From assembly GCA_035294855.1 (NCBI GenBank), contig DATGKD010000136.1, forward strand, positions 1 to 10,722: a stretch of DNA of 10,722 bases, read 5' to 3'. The stretch is from DATGKD01 sp035294855. Lineage in GTDB: Bacteria > Actinomycetota > Acidimicrobiia > Acidimicrobiales > UBA8190. The translations under genes were made by a program, and so were the position numbers. Under the pieces are notes generated by a model, which was given only the letters and a program-made list of their open reading frames with translations, ran no database searches and had not been told where the DNA came from. Shown in pieces: positions 1-5,277 of the stretch (position 1 is the first letter of the stretch; each line of letters begins with the position of its first letter).

Positions 1-394
1 CATGAGCCTGGACGCTTTCATCCGGCAGGCCACCGCGTACGAGGACGAGGACGACATCTACGCGCGCCATGCCCGGTTCCGCGAGGAGCTGGGCAGCAGC
101 CACCCGTTCGCGGTCCGGCGCGTCCGCCAGCTCGTCAACTGGGTGAGCGACGGCGACTTCGACCGGATCCGCTCCGGGCACTACGTGCGGCGCGGCCAGG
201 AGCCGCCTCCCTCGGAGGAATTCCAGTCGGCCCTCGACCACTACGGGGACCGGTTCGCGTCGACGGTCGACCGCCTCGGCGGTGACGTGCAGCGAGTGGC
301 CGACCAGATCACCGCGTGGTTGCGCAACCGGCAGGGGGCGGAGGCGGCAGGCCCCGACGTCGACGACCCTGCATGGGACGACGATCACATCTGA
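1..394 (+). CDS. C-terminal part of a probable M48-family zinc metallopeptidase (5' end outside window)
   Basis: The open frame enters from the left edge and stops with TGA at 392-394, giving about 130 residues. An ATG lies at position 2, but it is probably an internal Met because the family runs to 300 or more residues. The stretch SSHPFAVRRVRQLVNWV (about residues 32-48), followed by GDFDRIRSGHYVRR, resembles the C-terminal end of HtpX-like M48 peptidases in actinobacteria, where an (S/T)HP-F-x-x-R-V segment is followed by a G-(D/E)-(F/Y)-x-R-I repeat-like tail. The catalytic HExxH motif and membrane segments would lie upstream and cannot be seen. The last 15 residues are very acidic (DVDDPAWDDDHI). 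If the family is right, the protein is a membrane-associated protease acting in protein quality control. The assignment rests on remembered family resemblance. The gene converges on the lipase gene with an 11-base gap. Confidence 0.6.
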   Translation, partial: MSLDAFIRQATAYEDEDDIYARHARFREELGSSHPFAVRRVRQLVNWVSDGDFDRIRSGHYVRRGQEPPPSEEFQSALDHYGDRFASTVDRLGGDVQRVADQITAWLRNRQGAEAAGPDVDDPAWDDDHI

Positions 395-405
395 GGCGGC
401 ACCGG

Positions 406-1707
406 TCACGGGGAGACTGTGGTGACGTCCCCGGGTTCCCCGCACGTCGTCGGAGCCTCGGTTCCGCGGAGCCGGTCGGCGATCCACTGCCCGACGGTGG
501 CGAGGTCGACTTCGACGACCGACCCGTGCGTGGCTCCCGCCATGTGGATGTAGTCGACGCGGTCACCGATCGGGCAGGCCATCGATCGGACGTAGCTGTC
601 GGTCAGTTCGGGGGGAACCACCATGTCCGCCGTCCCCTGGACCACGAGCATCGGCGCGGGGATCCGCACTCGGCCGGGGTCGTTGAGGCGGGCGTGCGCC
701 ACCACGACGGGATTCTTCGGCGCGTCGGGCTGGAAGATCGCCGCCGGCGTGAGGTGCTGGGCGGAAATGGCCGTCGACACCGCCGGCACACACTGCCCCG
801 GGACCACCGACGCCGCGATCCGTGCCCCGGTGGTGGTGAAGACGTCTGCGCCCGGCAGGTCGCGGTAGGTCTTCGTCCACCCGTACGCCGTCGGCAGCGT
901 GAAGATGAGGATGCTCTGCCCCGTGGGGGGCGTTGTCGCCACCGACACGATGGTGCTCAGGTTGGTGGCCGGAGCAGCCGCCACCACGCCCACCACGTGC
1001 AGCTCGGGTGCATAGCTCGGGGCGAGCTCGCCGGCGAACAAAGCGGCGTGGCCGCCCTGGGAGTGCCCGTAGATGACGATCGTCCGGCTGGTGGCGAGCC
1101 CCGGCAGGCGGCGGGCGGCGCGCGCCGCGTCGAGGACGGCTTGTCCCTCGCTCTTGCCGAGCAGATACGGATGGACGCCCGCGACGCCGAGGCCTTCGTA
1201 GTCGGTGGCCGCGATGACGAAGCCCCGGCTCAGGAAGTCGGCGAGCCCGGGGACCAGATAGGGCCCGATGCCCAAGCCGCCCTGCGCGGCGAGGAGCGAC
1301 GGTGCGCACGGGGCCCCGAAGCCCGTCGTGCCGTGCGCCCACGTCAAGATGGGGCGGCCGCCTGCAGGAGCGGGACCGGCGGGCGCGACGACGTATCCGG
1401 ACTCGGCGATGTCGGCGCCGTAGATCGAACGGGAGTGGTACAGGACGCGCCACACCTTGGCGTCCGGCGGGATGCCGGGGACACCGGTGACGACCTCGGC
1501 GCGGATGATCGTGCCCGCCGGTGCCGGCGCGAGCGGTCGTGGCGGCGAATAGAACGGCGGGACGACGGTCGCCGACACGTCGTCGCGGACGGTCGGAATG
1601 GCGATCGAGCCGTTGGGCGAGCTACATGCCCCCAACGCCAGCGCGGCGACCACGACCATGCCGGCCGCTGCGACGCGTGGTCGCTGCCGCGCCGTGCTGA
1701 CCCGCAT
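406..1707 (-). CDS. Secreted lipoprotein lipase/esterase, LIP-like alpha/beta hydrolase
   Basis: A 433-residue protein of the secretory lipase type (LIP family, alpha/beta-hydrolase fold), predicted to hydrolyse ester or lipid substrates outside the membrane. The start at ATG 1707 was chosen because it gives a clean lipoprotein signal: basic MRVSTARQRPR, a hydrophobic core at about 12-24, then lipobox LGAC with the acylated Cys at 28. The open frame extends further upstream to 1950, but that part overlaps tatA and is Arg/Ser/Pro-rich noise. The nucleophile elbow is GHSQGG (Ser216). The other likely triad residues are Asp361 (VVQGTADMVVPP) and His394 (GATHGS). WAHGTTG (123-129) is the probable oxyanion-hole region. 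Cysteines 134, 306, 378 and 421 could form disulfides. It lies 94 bases downstream of tatA on the same strand, but its signal has no twin-arginine motif, so Sec export is more likely. Ribosome-binding sequence is poor. Fold and catalytic residues are secure; substrate is unknown. Confidence 0.88.
   Translation of the reverse strand: MRVSTARQRPRVAAAGMVVVAALALGACSSPNGSIAIPTVRDDVSATVVPPFYSPPRPLAPAPAGTIIRAEVVTGVPGIPPDAKVWRVLYHSRSIYGADIAESGYVVAPAGPAPAGGRPILTWAHGTTGFGAPCAPSLLAAQGGLGIGPYLVPGLADFLSRGFVIAATDYEGLGVAGVHPYLLGKSEGQAVLDAARAARRLPGLATSRTIVIYGHSQGGHAALFAGELAPSYAPELHVVGVVAAAPATNLSTIVSVATTPPTGQSILIFTLPTAYGWTKTYRDLPGADVFTTTGARIAASVVPGQCVPAVSTAISAQHLTPAAIFQPDAPKNPVVVAHARLNDPGRVRIPAPMLVVQGTADMVVPPELTDSYVRSMACPIGDRVDYIHMAGATHGSVVEVDLATVGQWIADRLRGTEAPTTCGEPGDVTTVSP
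410..432. terminator. Weak hairpin at the convergent 3' ends of the peptidase and lipase genes
   Basis: A 5-bp arm GGGGA (410-414) pairs with TCCCC (428-432) around a 13-base loop. It lies 15 bases past the peptidase stop and inside the last codons of the lipase gene. There is no T-run on either strand, so intrinsic termination is only a possibility. Such short stems are expected by chance in 70% G+C DNA. Confidence 0.2.
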
Positions 1708-1754
1708 CGGGATCAGCTTTTCATACGGGCTCCGCTGCTCTTGTTCGCCCTGGT

Positions 1755-1796
1755 GGGGCCGAGCGCCTCGAGCCAGGGGCCGAGCGTCTCGACCGG
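1755..1796. repeat. Two tandem 21-bp imperfect repeats between tatA and the lipase gene
   Basis: Unit one is 1755-1775 and unit two is 1776-1796; both begin GGGGCCGAGCG. By eye 17 of 21 positions match. On the minus strand, one frame reads the repeat as two similar 7-residue units (VETLGPW, LEALGPT). The array lies in the 94-base gap downstream of tatA. Confidence 0.7.
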
Positions 1797-1801
1797 CAGC
1801 T

Positions 1802-1993
1802 CTACGACGACCGTTCGGTGCTCGCCGGGACCTCCACAACGGGCTCGGCGACGTCGGTGAGGCCCTTCTTGAACTCGCTGCGCGCCGTCCCGAGCGAGCG
1901 GGCCAGCTTCGGGATCTGGGTGCCGCCGAAGAGCACGACGGCGACGACAACGATCACGATCACGGCGTCCACGCCGAAGATCTCAGCAAGCAT
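1802..1993 (-). CDS. tatA: TatA-type twin-arginine translocase subunit
   Basis: A 63-residue protein with TatA architecture. It has a short N-terminal membrane helix (about 8-22, VDAVIVIVVVAVVLF), the F-G hinge at 22-23, an amphipathic helix (IPKLARSLGTARSEFKKG, 27-44) and a short charged tail. TatA oligomers form the passage through which the Tat system exports folded proteins carrying RR signals. Three in-frame ATGs cluster at 2011, 2002 and 1993. A strong GAAGGAG at 2009-2003 lies 9 bases before the ATG at 1993, so that start is preferred; it also gives the usual TatA N-terminus (MLAEIFG). Asp9 sits where family members carry a polar residue near the start of the helix. No tatB or tatC is nearby, as is common for tatA in actinobacteria. 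The gene is divergent from the sigma factor gene. TatA is preferred over TatB because of the short tail. Confidence 0.88.
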   Translation of the reverse strand: MLAEIFGVDAVIVIVVVAVVLFGGTQIPKLARSLGTARSEFKKGLTDVAEPVVEVPASTERSS

Positions 1994-2002
1994 CCCGGGC
2001 AT

Positions 2003-2009
2003 CTCCTTC
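2003..2009 (-). promoter_or_regulatory. Ribosome-binding site that fixes the tatA start
   Basis: The minus strand reads GAAGGAG from 2009 to 2003, nearly a full anti-SD match, with a 9-base spacer to ATG 1993. The ATG at 2002 directly abuts it and the ATG at 2011 lies upstream of it, so both are unlikely starts. Confidence 0.75.
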
Positions 2010-2079
2010 ATCCGAACGGACCACGTGGGTTGTTCGGCGCCCGCCCCTCCGGCGGATGTACCCCGAGCCAATTGATGGA

Positions 2080-2085
2080 TACCGT
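2080..2085 (+). promoter_or_regulatory. Possible -10 box for the sigma factor gene
   Basis: TACCGT fits the TANNNT pattern. It ends 6 bases before a GTG (2092) that is in frame with the sigma factor, which is the geometry of a leaderless transcript. No good -35 is visible at 17-18 bases upstream. If real, the sigma factor would have 228 residues. Confidence 0.25.
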
Positions 2086-2154
2086 GGCGCCGTGCCGCGG
2101 CTCCGGTCGGGTCGCTCGCCGGGAACCGGCCCGGGTGACGACGCCCGGGTGGGA

Positions 2155-2778
2155 ATGTCATCCGCGGTGTCGGGTGGCTCCGAATCCAAGGGCGACATGC
2201 TCGATCTCGAGGCGGCCAGCGACGCCGCCTTGATGGTGGCCATCGCGCGCATGCACGAGCCCGCCCTGGCCGAGGCGTATCGCCGGCACGGCGGGGCCGT
2301 GCTGGCTCTGGCGCGCCGGGTCCTCGGGTCCTCCGACCTGGCCGAGGAGGTGACCCAGGAGGTCTTCGTCGAGTTGTGGGACGCCCCCGAACGGTTCGAC
2401 CCGGGGCGAGGGGCGTTGCGGACCTACCTCATCACCAAGGCGCACGGGCGGTCCGTGGACATCGTGCGGTCGGAGTCGGCGCGCAAGCGACGCGAGGAGA
2501 GGACGCTGCGCGAGACGGCCTCGTCCGGTTACGACATCGAGCACCAGGCCTGGGACCTGGCGATCGCCGAGCAGGTGAAGGCGGCGGTGACGAGCCTCCC
2601 CGCCGACGAACGCGCCGCCATCGAGATGGCCTACTTCGAAGGCCACACCTACCGCGAGGTGGCGTCGCTCCTCGGCCAGCCCGAGGGCACGGTGAAGAGC
2701 CGGATCCGGAGCGGGTTGCGACGGCTGCGCACGGCGCTGGCGCAACACGGGGTGGAGGCGGCGTGGACCGACCGGTGA
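2155..2778 (+). CDS. ECF (group IV) RNA polymerase sigma factor, SigK-like
   Basis: A 207-residue extracytoplasmic-function sigma factor that directs RNA polymerase to a stress or envelope regulon. Sigma region 2 spans about 38-107, with the typical DLAEEVTQEVFVELW helix and a segment ending KAHGRSVDIVRSE. Region 4 spans about 147-195, with the helix-turn-helix TYREVASLLGQPEGTVKSR followed by RLRTALA. The LAEEVTQE...WDLAIAEQ layout and the adjacent RskA-type anti-sigma factor suggest the SigK/ECF19 branch. The start is uncertain. ATG 2155 has only a closely placed GGTGGGA. ATG 2197 has AAGGG 4 bases upstream. GTG 2092 has a possible leaderless promoter. The frame stays open back to ATG 2056, where third-position G+C falls. 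The stop overlaps the anti-sigma start (GTGA), so the two are translationally coupled. The gene is probably autoregulated, as is usual in the family. Confidence 0.88.
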   Translation: MSSAVSGGSESKGDMLDLEAASDAALMVAIARMHEPALAEAYRRHGGAVLALARRVLGSSDLAEEVTQEVFVELWDAPERFDPGRGALRTYLITKAHGRSVDIVRSESARKRREERTLRETASSGYDIEHQAWDLAIAEQVKAAVTSLPADERAAIEMAYFEGHTYREVASLLGQPEGTVKSRIRSGLRRLRTALAQHGVEAAWTDR

Positions 2779-3557
2779 ACCACGACGAGTTCGCCGAGCT
2801 GCTCGGGGCCTACGCGCTGGACGCCCTCGACGCCGACGAAGCGCGCCTCGTGGCCGAGCACGTCGCCCGGTGTCCGCGCTGTGCTGCGGAGGTCGCGGAC
2901 CACCACGAGGTCGTGGGCATGATCGCCAACGTGGGCGCCGATGCCCCGCCTGAACTGTGGGACCGCATCGCCGCCCGGATCGCCGCCCCTGGCCCTGTCG
3001 AGCGCGTCCCCGCGCCGCTGGGCGCGGTGTCGCGCGCGGGCATCCGGCCCTTGTCGTCGGCTCGCAGCACCGGGGTCGGCCGTTTCGGATGGAGCGCGAT
3101 CGGCGTCGCGGCGGCCGCGGCTGCGGCGGTCATCGCGGTGCTCGCTGTGCAGGTCGCCAGACTGGACAACCGCGTCGGCCAGGTCGACCGGGCGATCGCC
3201 CAGCAGGGCACGGCCCAGGCGGTGCTGCGGGCCGAGACGGACCCCCACGCCACCCGGGTCTCGTTGGCGCCCGCCGGGAGCGGGCCCGTGGCGCAGCTCG
3301 TCATCTTGCCGACCGGGACGGGATACGTCGTGAACCAGCGGCTGCCCGCCCTGGCCGCGGGCCGGACCTACCAGTTGTGGGGCTTCGTGCACGGGCAACC
3401 GGTCTCCCTCGGGTTGCTCACCCGCCACCCGACGTACGAGACGTTCACCGTCGACCCTTCTGCCCCGGTGGCGAGTTTTGCCGTGACAGACGAATCGGCG
3501 GGCGGCTCGCCGCGGCCCACGGCCACGCCGTTGGCCGTCGGCACGGCGACGACGTGA
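2775..3557 (+). CDS. Membrane anti-sigma factor, RskA-like, with zinc-binding ZAS domain
   Basis: A 260-residue partner of the upstream sigma factor, expected to hold it at the membrane until a signal triggers release. The N-terminal anti-sigma domain (about 1-70) contains the HxxxCxxC zinc motif (His29, Cys33, Cys36, in EHVARCPRC) after the characteristic LLGAYALDALDADE. One membrane helix spans about 106-126 (WSAIGVAAAAAAAVIAVLAVQ). The exterior part is an RskA C-terminal domain, recognised by TYQLWGFVHGQPVSLG (198-213). A possible coiled stretch (130-150) follows the membrane helix. GTG 2775 was chosen because it overlaps the sigma TGA by the common GTGA junction and gives the usual family start (M-N-H-D-E-F). 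GTG 2763, 4 bases after GGAGG at 2754-2758, would add four residues. In mycobacterial RskA, regulated proteolysis releases the sigma factor; whether that applies here is inference. Confidence 0.9.
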   Translation: MNHDEFAELLGAYALDALDADEARLVAEHVARCPRCAAEVADHHEVVGMIANVGADAPPELWDRIAARIAAPGPVERVPAPLGAVSRAGIRPLSSARSTGVGRFGWSAIGVAAAAAAAVIAVLAVQVARLDNRVGQVDRAIAQQGTAQAVLRAETDPHATRVSLAPAGSGPVAQLVILPTGTGYVVNQRLPALAAGRTYQLWGFVHGQPVSLGLLTRHPTYETFTVDPSAPVASFAVTDESAGGSPRPTATPLAVGTATT

Positions 3558-3590
3558 GCGGCGCTCGAACCTGTCGCGGGCCGATCGGGC

Positions 3591-3911
3591 TCAGCGCGTG
3601 AACGTGTGACGGCGCACGATCTCGGCCACCTGGATGTCGTAGCTTTCGTAGAACTGCTCGCGCCCCAGGCGCTGCGCGGCGCAGTGGTCGGGATCCTCGC
3701 GCCAGGCGCGCTGGGTTGCGGCACTCTCGAAGGTGATCACCGACACCCGTTCTCCGTCGTCGGACTGGAACTGCTTGAAGTCCACGAAGCCGGGCATGCG
3801 CTGCGCCAGCTCCAACATGCGCTGCGCCCAGCCGGCGTACTCCTCACCGGCGTCGGCCCGCAGACGCGACCGGAAGACGGTCAACACCGCTCGGGCTGGG
3901 TCTGCGCTCAT
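3591..3911 (-). CDS. Antibiotic biosynthesis monooxygenase (ABM) domain protein
   Basis: A 106-residue single-domain protein with a ferredoxin-like dimeric alpha/beta-barrel (ABM) pattern: beta strand AVLTVFRSRL, helix EEYAGWAQRMLELAQRMPGF, strand and turn FKQFQSDDGERVSVITFES, helix AWREDPDHCAAQ, then GREQFYESYDIQVAEIVR. Family members include cofactor-free monooxygenases acting on quinols, heme-degrading enzymes and stress proteins of unknown substrate. Trp70 and His76 lie in the conserved AWREDPDH segment, but their spacing does not match the IsdG heme-oxygenase set, so heme degradation is not supported. The start at ATG 3911 has GAGGGA (3927-3922) about 10 bases upstream, a rather wide spacer; two out-of-frame ATGs fall within the spacer. 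It lies 76 bases downstream of the VOC gene on the same strand and converges on the anti-sigma gene. Confidence 0.8.
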   Translation of the reverse strand: MSADPARAVLTVFRSRLRADAGEEYAGWAQRMLELAQRMPGFVDFKQFQSDDGERVSVITFESAATQRAWREDPDHCAAQRLGREQFYESYDIQVAEIVRRHTFTR

Positions 3912-3931
3912 CCGAACATCATCCCTCGCGC

Positions 3932-3950
3932 CCGCACCCGGTCGGTGCGG
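3932..3950. other. Perfect 7-bp stem-loop upstream of the ABM gene
   Basis: CCGCACC (3932-3938) and GGTGCGG (3944-3950) are exact inverted repeats with a 5-base loop. They lie 5 bases upstream of the GAGGGA ribosome-binding sequence of the ABM gene. The 10-base palindrome AACGCGCGTT follows immediately at 3951-3960. It could be an operator, an mRNA structure or an attenuating hairpin; no T-run follows. Confidence 0.4.
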
Positions 3951-3963
3951 AACGCGCGTTCTC

Positions 3964-3979
3964 GGCCCGGCTTTGGGCC
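3964..3979 (-). terminator. Short hairpin just after the VOC gene
   Basis: GGCCC (3964-3968) and GGGCC (3975-3979) pair around a 6-base loop, 8 bases past the VOC stop. The stem is short and has no T-run. It may separate the VOC and ABM genes, but the support is weak. Confidence 0.2.
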
Positions 3980-3987
3980 CACGGTCG

Positions 3988-4449
3988 TCAGAGACGAAGC
4001 GGTTTGATCGGCGCGAAGACGGCGCCGGGGTCGTCGCGCCAGTTGACGCCAGGCACGTCGATGTAGAGCTCGATCTCGTTGCCGTCGGGGTCCTGCACGT
4101 AGAGGCTGTGGGTCACGGTGTGGTCGCTCGTTCCGACGATCGTCGCCCCGGCGTCCTGGACGGCGCGCAACGCCTCGCGCAGCTCGTCGTCGGAGTCACC
4201 GACCTTGAGACCGAAGTGGTACAGGCCGACATGGCGTCCGCTCGGCAACCCCTGCGCATCCTGGCCGACCTCGATGAGCAACAGCTCGTGATGGGTCCGC
4301 CCCGACGGCGCCGAGAATGCCGCCGCCGGAAAGCCCAGTTCGGGGTTCGGGCCGACCTGCCTCCAGCCGAGCACGTCCCGGTAGAAGGCGGCGGAACGTT
4401 CGAGGTCGCGAACGTAGAGCACCAGGTGGCCGAGCTCCTTCACTTCCAT
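3988..4449 (-). CDS. VOC-superfamily protein, CatE/glyoxalase-like putative metal-dependent dioxygenase
   Basis: A 153-residue single vicinal-oxygen-chelate module of two beta-alpha-beta-beta-beta repeats. The first runs from GHLVLYVRDLERSAAFYRDV to the ELLLIEV strand; the second from YHFGLKVGD to DPDGNEIELYID. Candidate metal ligands are His8, His54 or Glu55 (THHELLL), His78 and Glu127. This fits an active metal enzyme rather than a binding-only antibiotic-sequestering protein. The C-terminal LYVQDPDGNEIELYIDVPGVNW resembles catechol-2,3-dioxygenase-like (CatE) proteins. The substrate cannot be told from sequence, and glyoxalase or other VOC functions remain possible. The start at ATG 4449 has a strong GAGGAGA (4460-4454) 4 bases upstream. 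It is divergent from the DUF480 gene across about 110 bases, and upstream of the ABM gene with a 76-base gap, so the pair may be co-transcribed. Confidence 0.85.
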   Translation of the reverse strand: MEVKELGHLVLYVRDLERSAAFYRDVLGWRQVGPNPELGFPAAAFSAPSGRTHHELLLIEVGQDAQGLPSGRHVGLYHFGLKVGDSDDELREALRAVQDAGATIVGTSDHTVTHSLYVQDPDGNEIELYIDVPGVNWRDDPGAVFAPIKPLRL

Positions 4450-4453
4450 GGCT

Positions 4454-4460
4454 TCTCCTC
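4454..4460 (-). promoter_or_regulatory. Ribosome-binding site of the VOC gene
   Basis: The minus strand reads GAGGAGA from 4460 to 4454, 4 bases before ATG 4449. It is one of the strongest such sites in the window and supports the chosen start. Confidence 0.7.
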
Positions 4461-4547
4461 AGTCCGTCTCCGGGAATCTGACGTTCCCGCCCCGGCGCGA
4501 CGTTGAACCTCGCCCGTACGCCGGGTATTCCTCGGCGCCCCGGACCA

Positions 4548-4553
4548 TATGCT
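4548..4553 (+). promoter_or_regulatory. -10 box positioned for a leaderless DUF480 transcript
   Basis: TATGCT fits TANNNT and is followed by exactly 6 bases, then GTG 4560, the family-supported start. No Shine-Dalgarno sequence precedes that GTG. The -35 position (about 4525-4530, GTATTC) is poor. Placement and lack of a ribosome-binding site agree with a leaderless mRNA starting at or next to the GTG. Confidence 0.45.
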
Positions 4554-4559
4554 CACCCG

Positions 4560-5228
4560 GTGGACTTGAGCGGGCCGGAGTTGCGCGTCGTCGGGTGCCT
4601 GGTCGAGAAGCAGCTCGCCACGCCTCAGCAGTACCCCCTGACGCTGAACGCGCTGACCCTCGCCTGCAACCAGACCTCCAACCGCGACCCGGTGGTCGAC
4701 TTCGACGAGGCCACGGTGCAGCAAGCAGTAACGAGCGTCAAGGCGAAGGGCCTGGCGGCTTTCGTCCACCCCTCGCACGGGCGCTCGGCCTTGCGCTTCC
4801 GCCACACCGTGGACGAGGCGCTCGGCATCGGGCCGAAGCCGCTCGCGCTCCTGTCCGTCCTCTTTCTGCGGGGCCCGCAGACTCCCGGCGAGCTGCGGAC
4901 CCGCACCGAGCGGATGGTCGGGTTCGCCGACCTCCAGGAGGTCCTGGCCGAGCTGGACGCACTGGCTCGACGGGAGGAGCCGCTCGTCACGCGCCTGCCT
5001 CGTGTCCCGGGGCAGAAGGAGGACCGGTTCGCGCCCCTCTGGGGTGACCGTCTCGAGAGTCCGACGACACCGGCGCCGGCCGCGAAGCCGACCTCACCCA
5101 GCTCGCCGCCGAGCGACGCCGGCGGCGAGCCCTCCACCGCCACGGCAGAAGCGTTCGCCGCGCTGCGGGCCGAGGTGGCGTCGTTACGGCGCGACCTGGA
5201 CGACCTCCGGTCGCAGCTGGGCGCGTAG
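4560..5228 (+). CDS. DUF480/YceH-family protein with C-terminal coiled-coil extension
   Basis: A 222-residue member of the YceH (DUF480) family, widely conserved and of unknown biochemical function, thought to form two winged-helix-like domains. The first domain (about 1-82) carries the signature LRVVGCLVEKQLATPQQYPL and NALTLACNQTSNRDPVV. The second (about 91-165) has LFLRGPQTPGELRTRTERM and ends LPRVPGQKEDRFAPLWG, where E. coli YceH has a similar REPGKRENRY segment. A Pro/Ser/Ala linker (167-195) leads to a heptad-rich helix (about 196-221), probably a short coiled coil as in YceH. GTG 4560 was chosen because it places the start at the family N-terminus; the frame stays open to TTG 4503, but those residues are not conserved. 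No ribosome-binding sequence is seen (see the -10 box at 4548). The ppk2 gene follows after 45 bases. Confidence 0.9.
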   Translation: MDLSGPELRVVGCLVEKQLATPQQYPLTLNALTLACNQTSNRDPVVDFDEATVQQAVTSVKAKGLAAFVHPSHGRSALRFRHTVDEALGIGPKPLALLSVLFLRGPQTPGELRTRTERMVGFADLQEVLAELDALARREEPLVTRLPRVPGQKEDRFAPLWGDRLESPTTPAPAAKPTSPSSPPSDAGGEPSTATAEAFAALRAEVASLRRDLDDLRSQLGA

Positions 5229-5244
5229 GCGACCCGGCGGCTCC

Positions 5245-5277
5245 ATGACGAAGCTCCCAGTGAGGAAATGCCCGTGA
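5245..5277 (+). other. Ten-codon upstream ORF overlapping the ppk2 start, with a repeated start sequence
   Basis: ATG 5245 opens a 10-codon frame (MTKLPVRKCP) that stops at TGA 5275-5277, inside the ppk2 start codon region. TGACGAAGC occurs at both 5246-5254 and 5275-5283, 29 bases apart, and TGAG recurs at the same offset. This looks like a decayed partial duplication. The mini-ORF has only a weak CGGCGG upstream, so translation is doubtful. Confidence 0.3.
5262..5266 (+). promoter_or_regulatory. Ribosome-binding site that decides the ppk2 start
   Basis: GAGGA lies 7 bases before GTG 5274 but only 1 base before the in-frame ATG 5268. This spacing favours the GTG. Confidence 0.55.

Noticed and set aside
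316..1860. A 514-codon plus-strand frame opposite the lipase gene
   Set aside because: It is Arg/Gly/Asp-rich with no domain signal and lies wholly opposite a clear lipoprotein lipase. Stop-free antisense frames are expected when codons end in G or C.
1708..1950. Upstream extension of the lipase frame to an ATG at 1950
   Set aside because: It overlaps tatA in another frame, is Arg/Ser/Pro-rich and would place the signal peptide and lipobox about 80 residues inside the protein. ATG 1707 gives a proper lipoprotein N-terminus.
3571..3583. Small palindrome CCGATCGG in the gap between the anti-sigma and ABM genes as a terminator
   Set aside because: It has no loop and no T-run, and an 8-bp palindrome of this composition is common in GC-rich DNA.
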